Shown piece after piece: positions 33,611 through 42,900 of a stretch of DNA of 64,000 bases. The stretch spans positions 124,001-188,000 of the forward strand of contig NZ_WPOO01000002.1 in assembly GCF_009755265.1 (NCBI RefSeq), given 5' to 3'. The notes beneath the pieces were generated by a model. It saw only the letters and a program-made list of their open reading frames with translations. It searched no databases and was not told where the DNA came from. The stretch is from Adlercreutzia rubneri. Lineage in GTDB: Bacteria; Actinomycetota; Coriobacteriia; Coriobacteriales; Eggerthellaceae. Numbering within the stretch: position 1 is the first letter of the stretch; each line of letters opens with the position of its first letter. The position numbers and the translations under genes are program-made.

Positions 33611-34207
33611 ATGGCCGACGTGAAAGAGAACAAGAACCCGCAGGGATTCTATTTCAACCAGCAGATGTGCATAGGCTGCCGTACGTGTCAGGTGGCCTGC
33701 AAGGATAAGAACGACCTGGAAGTAGGCTACCTCTTTCGCCGGGTGGAAAGCTTCGAAGTGGGGGAATTCCCCGCTCCCGCCACTTTCCACTACTCCGGGG
33801 CCTGCAACCACTGCCATACTCCGGCCTGTGTGGAAGTGTGTCCTGCTGGCGCCACTTACATCAACGAGGAAGACGGCACGGTGCAGCATGACGATGAAGC
33901 GTGCATCGGCTGCGGCTACTGCGTGAAGGCTTGCCCCTATGGACACCCGGTGCTCATCGAGGAGTTGAACGTCGTGCATCGTTGCGACGGATGCATCGAT
34001 CTTCGCTCGGCAGGGGAGAAGCCGGCTTGCGTGGCGGCTTGCCCCATGCGCGCACTCGATTTCGGGCCTATCGAGGAATTGCGCGCTGCTCATCCTGACG
34101 GGGTGAACCAGATCTCGGTGCTGCCCGAGCCCACCACCGATCCCTCGGTGGTTATCGATGCCCGTCAGGCGGCCTTTGCCGGCGAGCTGAAGCAGCTCGT
34201 TCTGTAG
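33611..34207 (+). CDS. Four-cluster ferredoxin subunit (DmsB-like)
   Basis: This 198-residue electron-transfer subunit carries four 4Fe-4S motifs: CIGCRTCQVAC, CNHCHTPACVEVC, CIGCGYCVKAC and CDGC...CVAAC. It would pass electrons from the quinone pool or a membrane partner to the molybdopterin subunit. It begins 3 nt after the catalytic gene, so translation is linked. No dmsC or nrfD anchor follows; a terminator-like hairpin lies 15 nt downstream. Confidence 0.93.
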   Translation: MADVKENKNPQGFYFNQQMCIGCRTCQVACKDKNDLEVGYLFRRVESFEVGEFPAPATFHYSGACNHCHTPACVEVCPAGATYINEEDGTVQHDDEACIGCGYCVKACPYGHPVLIEELNVVHRCDGCIDLRSAGEKPACVAACPMRALDFGPIEELRAAHPDGVNQISVLPEPTTDPSVVIDARQAAFAGELKQLVL

Positions 34208-34222
34208 CCACCTTTCCGCCGA

Positions 34223-34264
34223 GCCGGGCCGTGCGACCTCCCTCCCGTCGTACGGTCCGGCTTT
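34223..34264 (+). terminator. Terminator after the reductase operon
   Basis: A 15-bp stem with G-U pairs (GCCGGGCCGTGCGAC and GTCGTACGGTCCGGC) is followed by TTTCC, between the DmsB-like gene and the sensor kinase. Confidence 0.55.
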
Positions 34265-34301
34265 CCGCGCTACACTGGTCGAAGGTGGAAGGGGGGCGAA
34301 A

Positions 34302-36044
34302 GTGAAGCTGAAAACCAAATTTCTCTGCCTGATCGCCGTGCTGCTGGCGGTGTCGCTCGGTGCGAACTTGGTTTGGACTTCCGCAAACAAGCATGCCCAA
34401 ATGGAAAACGAGTTGCGGGAGCAGGCGCGCGCCCTCGCTCAGCAAATGGATGCCGTCTGGGAATTCATGGTGGCCAATCAAGACCGCCTGGCCCAAGTGG
34501 CCTTCACGGAAGATGGCGTGTACCAAGGGCTTCACTGCGCCATTGCTGGTCGCATCATCGGTCAGTCTTTCACGATGCATTCCGATTACACGACGCGGTT
34601 CGTGAATTTCAATCCGCGCAATAAAGCTGGTGAGCCCGATGGCTACGAGGCGGCCGCGCTCTCCGCGTTCCACGACGATGCAAGTCGTGCCGACTACTAC
34701 GGCTTTACCGACTATGAGGGACACCAAGTCTTTCGATATGTGGCTCCCATGACCATAGATGAGGCCTGCCTGCAGTGCCATGGCGAACCGGCTGGGGAGC
34801 TGGACGTGACCGGCACTCCCAAAGAGGGGTGGAAAATGGGGGATATCGGTGGCGCCATCAGCATCATTATGCCGCTCGACGTGTACCAGGCCAATGAGCG
34901 CGATTCCATTGCTCAAGATGTCCTGTTCTTCGCCGTCATGCTGGCGGTGTGCTTGGTCGTGGTGTATGTGGCGCTGACCTATTTGGTCACACGGCCTTTG
35001 GGCAAAATTCGTTCCGGTGTGGACGAGGTGTCAGAAGGCAATCTTGATGTGCGTCTCAGCTATAGCGAATCGTCCCAAGAAATGAGTTCGCTCACGACGG
35101 CCTTCAACGACATGGCCCACGAGCTTGCTGATGTTTACGCAGGACTTGAAGACGAGGTGGCTGATCGGACGGCTCAGCTGCAGCAGGCTAACGAGGTGCT
35201 CGAGCAGCAGCGCCGCCAGCTGGAAGCGGTCAACGCTCAGCTGGTGGATGAGAATCAGTACAAGAGCGACTTCCTCTCTATGGTGAGCCATGAGCTGCGC
35301 ACGCCGCTCACTTCCATCGTGGCCTTTGCCGATCTGCTGAGCAAGCATCGTGCAGGAGCTGACGAGAACGAGGCTAAGGCCTTGGCGGGCATCGAAGCTA
35401 ACTCCCAGGCGCTCATGCTGATGATCAACGACATCCTGGAGATGAGTCGTCTTGATGCCGGTCGCGTGAAGCTGAGTCTGGAAGTGGTGGACGTCGGCGA
35501 TGTGGTGGGCATCGTGCGCGCCACGGTAGGGCCCCTGGCGGCTAAGGAGCATTTGGAGTTCACGAACGAGGTGGCTCCGGACGTGCCGCTCGTGCAGGGC
35601 GATTTCGACAAGCTCGTCCACGTGCTACAGAATTTGTGCGGCAACGCGGTGAAATTTACGCCTGACGGGGGTACCGTGCATCTTGGGGCCGCTTTCCACC
35701 CTGCCAGCTCAAAAGACGCTGTCGATGAGGTATGGCTTACGGTGGCTGATAGCGGCATCGGCATAGATGCCGCAGATCAGGAACGTATCTTCGAGAAGTT
35801 CGTGCAGGTGGATTCCTCATCCACCCGGCGCTACAACGGTACGGGATTGGGACTCGCCATCGTGCGCGAGTACGCCGAGATGCACGGGGGCTCTGTGAGC
35901 GTGGAAAGCGAGCTGGGCCAGGGAGCTTCCTTTGTCGTGCGCATCCCTGTGTCTGGCCCGGTTTCGCGAGAAACGGCAGAGAAGGACGAGAAATCTGGTA
36001 GCGGGCCTAGTGGCGAAGACCTTCCGAAGGGGGAACAATCATGA
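34302..36044 (+). CDS. Sensor histidine kinase with a CxxCH (heme c) sensor domain
   Basis: This 580-residue membrane kinase has TM1 (about 5-24), an extracytoplasmic domain of about 180 residues, TM2 (about 208-228), HAMP, a coiled coil, HisKA with phospho-accepting H330 (SHELRTP) and HATPase. The sensor domain contains C156-L-Q-C-H160, the c-type heme attachment motif, in a DUF3365/Tll0287-like context, so it probably senses redox or a small gas or acceptor. The start is GTG with GGGGGG upstream. It overlaps its response regulator by 4 nt. Its place right after the DmsAB-like genes suggests it controls them or the flavoprotein gene. Confidence 0.9.
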   Translation: MKLKTKFLCLIAVLLAVSLGANLVWTSANKHAQMENELREQARALAQQMDAVWEFMVANQDRLAQVAFTEDGVYQGLHCAIAGRIIGQSFTMHSDYTTRFVNFNPRNKAGEPDGYEAAALSAFHDDASRADYYGFTDYEGHQVFRYVAPMTIDEACLQCHGEPAGELDVTGTPKEGWKMGDIGGAISIIMPLDVYQANERDSIAQDVLFFAVMLAVCLVVVYVALTYLVTRPLGKIRSGVDEVSEGNLDVRLSYSESSQEMSSLTTAFNDMAHELADVYAGLEDEVADRTAQLQQANEVLEQQRRQLEAVNAQLVDENQYKSDFLSMVSHELRTPLTSIVAFADLLSKHRAGADENEAKALAGIEANSQALMLMINDILEMSRLDAGRVKLSLEVVDVGDVVGIVRATVGPLAAKEHLEFTNEVAPDVPLVQGDFDKLVHVLQNLCGNAVKFTPDGGTVHLGAAFHPASSKDAVDEVWLTVADSGIGIDAADQERIFEKFVQVDSSSTRRYNGTGLGLAIVREYAEMHGGSVSVESELGQGASFVVRIPVSGPVSRETAEKDEKSGSGPSGEDLPKGEQS

Positions 36045-36772
36045 ATCGACCCATCAAAGTGATGCTTATCGACGACGATCCGGGCATTCACGAAAGTCTT
36101 CGAGCCGTCGTAGAAGAAGCGGGCTACGAGTTCTGCGGGGCTCTTGGCGGGCGAGAGGGGCTTCGGCTGTTGGATGACGAGCACCCCGATCTGTTGCTTC
36201 TCGACGTGATGATGCCCGGCATGAATGGCTTCGACGTCTGCCAGCAAATGCGCGAGGAGGGACGTCGCATTCCCGTTATCTTTCTCACAGCGAAAAACGA
36301 CATCGTAGACAAGAGCACGGGTTTCAAGGCCGGTGCCGATGACTACGTGACCAAGCCCTTCATCGCCGATGAGCTGCTGCTGCGCATCGACGCTCACGTG
36401 CGGCGTCACCGCGGCGACATCGAACATGCGCGCAAAAATTCAACCGATGCCAGCGAGCTGGCGCGCCGCGAACCGTGCCGCATAGGAGATCTGGAAGTGT
36501 TCTTCGATCGCTACGAAGTGCATTTGCACGGCGAGACAGTTCCTCTGACGGCTAAGGAATTTGAAATACTTGCGCTTTTGGCCGAAAGCCCCGGAGAGGT
36601 GTTCACGCGACGCCGCATCTACGAGCACCTGTGGGGCGAGACGGCGGAGGTGGATGAGAACTCCATCACGGTGTTCATGCGCAAGATCCGCGAAAAGATT
36701 GAGAACAATCCCAGCGAGCCGCGATATCTGCTCACTGTCTGGCGCGTTGGCTATAAGCTGGCGGCAGAGTAG
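36041..36772 (+). CDS. OmpR/PhoB-family response regulator
   Basis: This 243-residue regulator has a complete receiver (DDD pocket near residue 10, phospho-accepting D55 in LLDVMMPG, LTAK, TKPF) and a C-terminal winged helix (LTAKEFEILALL ... EKIENNPSEPRYLLTVWRVGYKL). It is translationally coupled to the heme-sensor kinase and is its evident partner. Likely targets are the adjacent reductase genes. Confidence 0.94.
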   Translation: MNRPIKVMLIDDDPGIHESLRAVVEEAGYEFCGALGGREGLRLLDDEHPDLLLLDVMMPGMNGFDVCQQMREEGRRIPVIFLTAKNDIVDKSTGFKAGADDYVTKPFIADELLLRIDAHVRRHRGDIEHARKNSTDASELARREPCRIGDLEVFFDRYEVHLHGETVPLTAKEFEILALLAESPGEVFTRRRIYEHLWGETAEVDENSITVFMRKIREKIENNPSEPRYLLTVWRVGYKLAAE

Positions 36773-36968
36773 CGAGTGACGGGATAGGCTGTCGCTGCGT
36801 TTCTCATTTTTGGTTCTGATCGGCCATTTTCCCTAAAATCATACCTTTCGGATGAGTGCTTTAGGACATATCGCCGCTTTCGTGAGACTGACGGCGAGGC
36901 GCCAATGTCCTTACGATGCAGGGGTAACCGAACCGGCAGGGACGCTGGTTCGCCGAAAGGAGGAAGTA

Positions 36969-38250
36969 ATGGGAGAAATCAAGGGAATGGGTCGTCGCGA
37001 CTTCTTGAAGACGGCTGCTCTCTCTGGTCTGGCGCTGGGAGGTGCTGCTGCACTGACGGGTTGTGCCCCCTCGACGGGCGCGGAAAAGGGCGCGAGCGCG
37101 AAGGCGAGCGCCGGCGCCGATGTTGCTTGGGATAAGGAAGTAGACGTGCTCGTCATCGGCTCGGGCACCGGTGCGTTCGCGGCTCTGGTCGCCGCGGCCA
37201 AGGGCGCCGAATCGGTGTGCCTTGTCGAGAAGGGAACCATGTGGGGCGGCACTGCCGCTACCTCGGGCGGCGGCCTGGCTGTGCCGCTGACCTACGCCGC
37301 CACCGACGCCGGCATCACCGACAGCAAGGAAGAGGTGGTCAAGTACTTCACCAACGCCACCGACGGTCGCGTCGATCAGGCTGTGCTCAACTCGTTCATC
37401 GATAACGGCAGCACCTTCATCGACTGGATTTCTGAGGAGATGGGCTGGAAGTTCGCAGCCTCGCCGCTATTCGGCGATTACTACGAGCCCATGGATGGCT
37501 GGATTCCCATGGGTCGCGGCAGCCTCGGCGCCGCCGACGCCAGCGGTTCGCTCTCGGCTGCTCAGATGTGGGATCAGATGTCCCTACGACCTGTTCAACC
37601 AGGCGTTCGCCTACTATGACACGGGCGAGCCGGGCCATGTGAACATCCCCGCCTACTTCATTTGCGATGCTGCCTGCTGGGCTACCTACTCGCTTCCCGG
37701 CCACACGGTAGGCGCCGTGGGCGATGGCGAGGACAGCTACTTCAACGAGACCTACGGCGGAGAAGCTTCCGACCCGTCGGAGGTGCCGGCGCATTTCGTG
37801 AAGGCCGACACTCTGGAAGAGCTCGCCGAGAAGCTGGGTATCGACGCGGCTGGCCTCGCTGCCGAGATTGCGACCTTCAACGAGAACGCTGCCAAGGGCG
37901 TTGACCCGGTGTACCATCGCGGCGAGAAGCACCTGGACATCAACACCACCGGCGTTATGGCCGGTAGCCGAACCGATCTGGCGAACCCGGTGCTCGCGCC
38001 GCTGGCCACGGGCCCGTTCTACGGCGCCGTGTATGTGCCCGGCACCTGCGGCACCGCCGGCGGTCTCACCATTAACGAGAACGCTCAGGTCGTGAACGTG
38101 AACGGCGAGCCCATCGAGCACCTGTACGCCGTGGGCAACTGCTCCTCCGGCGTATCGGGTGGAACGTACGTGCACGGCGGCATCAGCCTGGGTTCGGGCG
38201 CCGTCATGAGCTGGGTGGCCGTGAACCACGTCCTGGCCGCCAAGGCTTAA
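36969..38250 (+). pseudogene. FAD-dependent reductase (fumarate/urocanate reductase-like), deleted and frameshifted
   Basis: The 5' part encodes a Tat signal (GRRDFLKTAALSGLALGG), a lipobox-like TGC and the FAD-binding loop GSGTGAFAALVAA. It runs in frame to about 37580 and meets a stop at 37617. The 3' part, starting PYDLFNQAFAYYDT, continues in the +1 frame to 38250 with the C-terminal FAD region GTAGGLTINENAQV and AVGNCSSGVSGG. Together they span about 427 codons, against roughly 550-600 in relatives, so about 130-150 codons are missing at the junction. AAAGGAGG precedes the ATG, so the gene was functional recently. A short N-terminal product might still be made. Confidence 0.88.
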
Positions 38251-38308
38251 GCCAACTTCTGCTGGCAGCGGATCCCTCCCTACGCTGCCAGCCCATACCC
38301 TTCCCTTT

Positions 38309-38340
38309 GGCGGCTTCGCTTCGGCGAAGCCGCCTCCTTT
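38309..38340 (+). terminator. Terminator after the flavoprotein pseudogene
   Basis: An 11-bp GC-rich stem with TTCG loop (38309-38334) is followed by TCCTTT. Another 10-bp inverted repeat (38261-38292, GCTGGCAGCG) lies just upstream. Confidence 0.75.
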
Positions 38341-38382
38341 ATCAACGGAAGGAAGGCGCTTTAATGGGGAGCATTCCTTTTG

Positions 38383-39579
38383 CTAATGAGGGAGGTTCTG
38401 CTTGAAGTAGTCGATAAGCTCCTGTTTGGAGTGGATGCCGAGTTTCGCGTAGATGCGCTTCGCGTGGGTGCGGGCCGTGCCCTCCGAGATGAACAGCTCT
38501 TGCTGCACAATGCGCAGGCTTCGTCCCTCTAGGAGAAGGGACGCCACTTCGGTCTCCCTTTTGGTGAGGCCTGCCTTTCGAGCTACGTCCTCTACGGCCG
38601 ATTCGCGACTCATGCTTGCCGCGCGTCCCAGAGTGTTCACCCATATCCCCGAGAAGGCGAAGAACCCCACAAGGGTGAGAAGGCACACGAAGGAAGACAG
38701 ATCAACGAGAATAGGGTCTGGCAGCGGGATGAAATGCTCACGGCCGATCAGCCCGATCGCAATGCCGAGGCCCCAGCATAGGTTAATGAGGGCGAAGTAG
38801 GTGGCCTTCCGCAAATCGAGGCCGAACGCCGTGATAATGCCGAGCAGCAGGAAGAGCAGCTGCGAGATGAGGAACAGCGGTGCGGGGCGAGTGAACAGCT
38901 CCGAGGGGGAGGTGGCCATGGATACCGTGCCGAGTGCCACCACCAAACCGGTTGCGAGACCGACGAGGCACGGTACGACGATAGGCGAGGACAGGCGTAC
39001 CTTCTTGGGCAGAGGCCCCAGGCGTGTGGAACTTGGTGCGGGGTTGTTTGCGCCTGCGAGCATGACGAGGGGTGCGGCTATGATGCAAGCGTCGTATACG
39101 GCTCGCGGCACGAGCAAGAGCCCCAGGTTTAACAGGTAGAAAAGCAGCAGCGAGCCGGACAGCGCCACCGATAGCGTGGAAAAGTCATCGCATTTCGCCA
39201 AGGTCTCCAGTCGAAGCAATGCGGCGAAAGTGCAAGCCACGGTCAAGGAAAGAATGAGCGTCGCATGCAGTGTGGCACTGGAGATGGGCATGTGGGGCTC
39301 TAGGGCCAAGCCGAGGGTCGTGAACGTGGCCGCAAGGGCGCCGCCGATGCGAATGGCTTTGGGGATGCGATCCCATCGCGCCCGGCCTATGCCTATGACC
39401 AAGGCGATGCCGATGAGTGGGCCTGGTATGGCGGGCGTTGCAACAGAGTCGATAAAGGATACGGTGAAAAGGCTGTCGTAATTAATTTGATGCAGCCAGA
39501 GCCAGATGATGGCATCGAGTAGGGCTATCTGCGCTGCCTGTTTCCGGTTGACCCTATGGGCCTTCAGATTGATTTGCAC
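38383..39579 (-). CDS. LuxR-type regulator with a polytopic membrane domain
   Basis: This 398-residue protein has about 10-12 hydrophobic helices over its first 300 residues and a C-terminal LuxR HTH (LTKRETEVASLLLEGRS ... GTARTHAKRIYAKLG). Such membrane-bound LuxR regulators are abundant in Eggerthellaceae beside genes for exported reductases, where each is thought to control its neighbour. Here it converges on the broken flavoprotein gene, its probable original target. GTG at 39579 is preferred because GGGAGG lies 6 nt upstream; a TTG at 39603 is possible. Confidence 0.87.
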   Translation of the reverse strand: MQINLKAHRVNRKQAAQIALLDAIIWLWLHQINYDSLFTVSFIDSVATPAIPGPLIGIALVIGIGRARWDRIPKAIRIGGALAATFTTLGLALEPHMPISSATLHATLILSLTVACTFAALLRLETLAKCDDFSTLSVALSGSLLLFYLLNLGLLLVPRAVYDACIIAAPLVMLAGANNPAPSSTRLGPLPKKVRLSSPIVVPCLVGLATGLVVALGTVSMATSPSELFTRPAPLFLISQLLFLLLGIITAFGLDLRKATYFALINLCWGLGIAIGLIGREHFIPLPDPILVDLSSFVCLLTLVGFFAFSGIWVNTLGRAASMSRESAVEDVARKAGLTKRETEVASLLLEGRSLRIVQQELFISEGTARTHAKRIYAKLGIHSKQELIDYFKQNLPH

Positions 39580-39992
39580 GATCCCCTCCCTTGAAATAAG
39601 CAAACCATGTCTTTTGGTCGAGAAAAGCCCAAGTATCCGTTTTTGTTAGACGGGCATTTTCTGGCCCGCTGGATATGCTTCCTGCGGGTTTGGTCTCGGG
39701 CTCTGCAATTTGCTCGTGGAAGACAATGTAGCAAACCTGGGGCCGAGCCTATCCGTTGGAAGTTTTTTTGTCAAGAAAGAGGCCGCGGCATGAGACGGCT
39801 TTCGAGCCCCTGGAAAAGGGATTCATTTTTGTGTCCGTTTTGAAACCAATATGAGTGTTTTATCAGGCTTAACCTCCACTTATGCCGAATCTGTTCTTGA
39901 TAAAATCGAAGGGTTTTTGAGAGAGCGAAATACGTGCGAGAAGGAACGGTCTTATGGTTTCTCGTTTCGAATATCATGGCAAGGAAAGCTTG
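39580..39992. other. Divergent intergenic region before the giant surface protein
   Basis: No gene is supported in these 413 bp. The right half is AT-rich relative to the surroundings. TAAAAT near 39901 could be a -10 box and AAGGA precedes both possible starts of the surface protein. Confidence 0.45.
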
Positions 39993-42900
39993 ATGGAAAA
40001 GCGCCGCCAAAGGCGCAAAGAGCAGCTGAGGAATCGGACGGTGGCCCTGGCGGCGGGCTTGTTGCTGGCGGGTGTTTGCGGTGTGTCGAGCGCCCTTGCG
40101 GCTACTGGGGGTTCGGACGGGTTCGATGTGGTGGACGTCCTGCAGGATACCGCCTCGTTGAGCGCCGCGCCTTCCAGCCTTGTTCCTGCTGAGGACGACG
40201 CGCTCTGGCAGGTGGCTGCCGAAGGTGGGAGCGATGCCGCCCTGAAGGAGATTGCGAGCCGGGGTGCCAATCTCCTAGCCGCCCGATCTGGAGGTCAGAG
40301 AGCGGTTGAGGGAATGCGAATTACGACTGCCCTGATTAAGGTAGAAGGTGTACTCGATCAAAATTTGGCAAATGATAGCTCCTTCTCCGTCGACTTCAAC
40401 AAGCAATTCACCCTGCACATTGAGGTGGAAAGCGAGTTGAATCTGGCGAATAAAAAGGTGGAGATCACCGTGCCCGACGGGCTGACCGTGGTGGAGTACC
40501 CCATCCCCGAGCGGGGTGACATGGCGGAGAGCGTAACGCCTGAAAGCATTGACCAGCTGCACAGTGTGAACAACTACGGCGGCTACCACCCCACAAATGG
40601 CACCATCACCTATTCTCTCAAAAATACGGCGGAAAAGAACAGCTTTAATATCGTTCTGGCCCCGGACACCGTTCTCTGGAACAGAACAAAGGAGCAGGAG
40701 CTTAAGGATTCGCTCAAAATCGAAGTCTACACAGGCGATCGAACATATCAGACAATCTCTGCCACTCCAAAGATTACGGGCAAATACAATGATACGCCTA
40801 GTGACAACAGAGCGATCCAGACCGGCCCCAGACTGTCCCGGATTGGCGTGAAGACTGGTGTACCCACGGCGGCGAATCAGCCCTTTGCCCTGCGGCAAAT
40901 CTGGATAAACCCGGACAAGGACTACATCGATATGCCCCAGTTCTTTAAGAAGCTGGAGCTCACCATTGCCTTGCCATACTACACAGAAAATGGCAACAAT
41001 ATTTATGCGAAACTCGATCATATCACCTGGGATCCTGCGGGAGAGTCTACCAGGCTCAACCTGCTGGATCCGGAAAACCACAAGGGTGGTGACGATAGCT
41101 ATAAGGACGGCTTTAACTTCACAAAGACGGTAGACGATGCCAATCACACTGTTAAACTGACCTGGGAAAACTTGTACCTGGAGTATGCGCAGGATTACTT
41201 TACCCCCTATTTTAAGTGGACGTCCGATTGTGACATCACAACTACAAATGCCGTCAGGTGGGGCAGCGATTCGATTCTCAACACCGGTAAGACAGCCCCC
41301 GGATGCTACGAGGGGAAGACGCCCACTACTGGCGATGCCTCCGCAGTGGGCGGAACGATCACCTGGCAGGATGACAGTACGTGGTATCTCTATAATGGCG
41401 ACTGCACTACGCTCAGCTTCACTGCTCAAGCAGGAGAGAGCATGAGCGTGAATGGAAAAGCCAACAATCAGCCAATCTATAATAATTACGCAAGCGATTC
41501 CAATATTATCTATTATCTGGGACAGTTCCATGTGGTCAACCAGGGCGGCGCCGTGAGCGCCAATAAGACGGTGGAATTCACCTATGGAAACAATGATAAA
41601 ATCGGCGTCACCGCCCAGAAGATTCCTGCAACCACGGGCAATGTTGTGGAAGTCTGGTACACGACGACAACGAACCCAACCGAACAAAAGTACAACGGCA
41701 CCCTCATCAGCAGCGGCGGCTTTGTCGCCTTTACCACCCAGATGGCAGGACTTGGCAAGGGCGAGTATTTCACCAAGATCAAGGCCAACGTAGGCAGCTA
41801 TGAGAAGGACTACGTGGGCTATGTGTCCTCCCGTGATCAGGATCCCACGTCGGGATATGCTACCACCTTCGGCAAGCTGCTGACCGCAGACGAGGCTACG
41901 TATTCCAACTTTGCTTCCATGAAAATGTACGATACCGGTTCAGGTGATAGCACGGCCAAATCGGGCAACTATACCGTAAAGGTCACAAACACAAGGGGCG
42001 AGATCCCCTTGGCCATGGAGCAGGCGTACGAGGAGAATTCCTTGGAGCGGGTGCCGATCCTGAGCAAGACCTCCGCAACAGCGGGAGAGACCATTACCTT
42101 CAACGGTCTGCTCAGCTCGTCCGCTTATCCTTATTCTTCCAACAATATTACAACGGATCAGGAAATCTATATCCGTCTGCCGGAAAAGATCACGGTCAAA
42201 AACCTCAAGCTATACCAAGAGGTTGGAAGAATGGCGGATAAGGTTTTCCTCCTCGACGCGGTTACGGAGACGGTAACGAGTCCCCAAAGGACCGAGATTG
42301 CCAAAGACTCATACAGCTTTGTGGAGGTAACATCTGCTGCCGAAACCGGCTATAAGCTGTACAAGATCACCTTTATGGACGCGGATAACCCCGCAAAGGT
42401 TGGCTGGTTCACCGACGGGCTGGGGCAGTACCAGATCGGGATTTCCTTTGATATGGAGATCGCCAAGGACGCCGATGCCATGACCTTGGATATGCGGGAC
42501 TGCGTACGGTTCAAGAGCGCATCCCTGACCTCCACATCCAACAACGGCACCCTGGCCCAATATCAGGTTATGGATGATAGGGTGCGGTACAGCACCTTCA
42601 ACGTCAACGCAAAGGGCGCGAAGCTCTCGGTGGTGGCGGCCCGGCTGGGCTTGACCTTCACCTTCGGCGCAAGAATGCTGGACAAGTCAAACACGGAACC
42701 AGACTATGACGCAGGCGACTACTCAAACTTCGAGGAAAAGGGCGACAAGGTCTATCTCAAAGATGCGGATCATGTTGTGGACATGCTTTTTACCCTCAAG
42801 AATGAAACTGGACGAGTTTTTTCCAAGGACGACGCGCAGGCCTTTTATTACTTTATTCCGGTGCCCAAAGAGGGGGATTTCTGGGATAGTCATATGCAAG

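Noticed and set aside
32729..34390. 553-residue minus-strand frame opposite the reductase genes
   Set aside because: It covers parts of three plus-strand genes with clear cofactor motifs, so it is not a gene.
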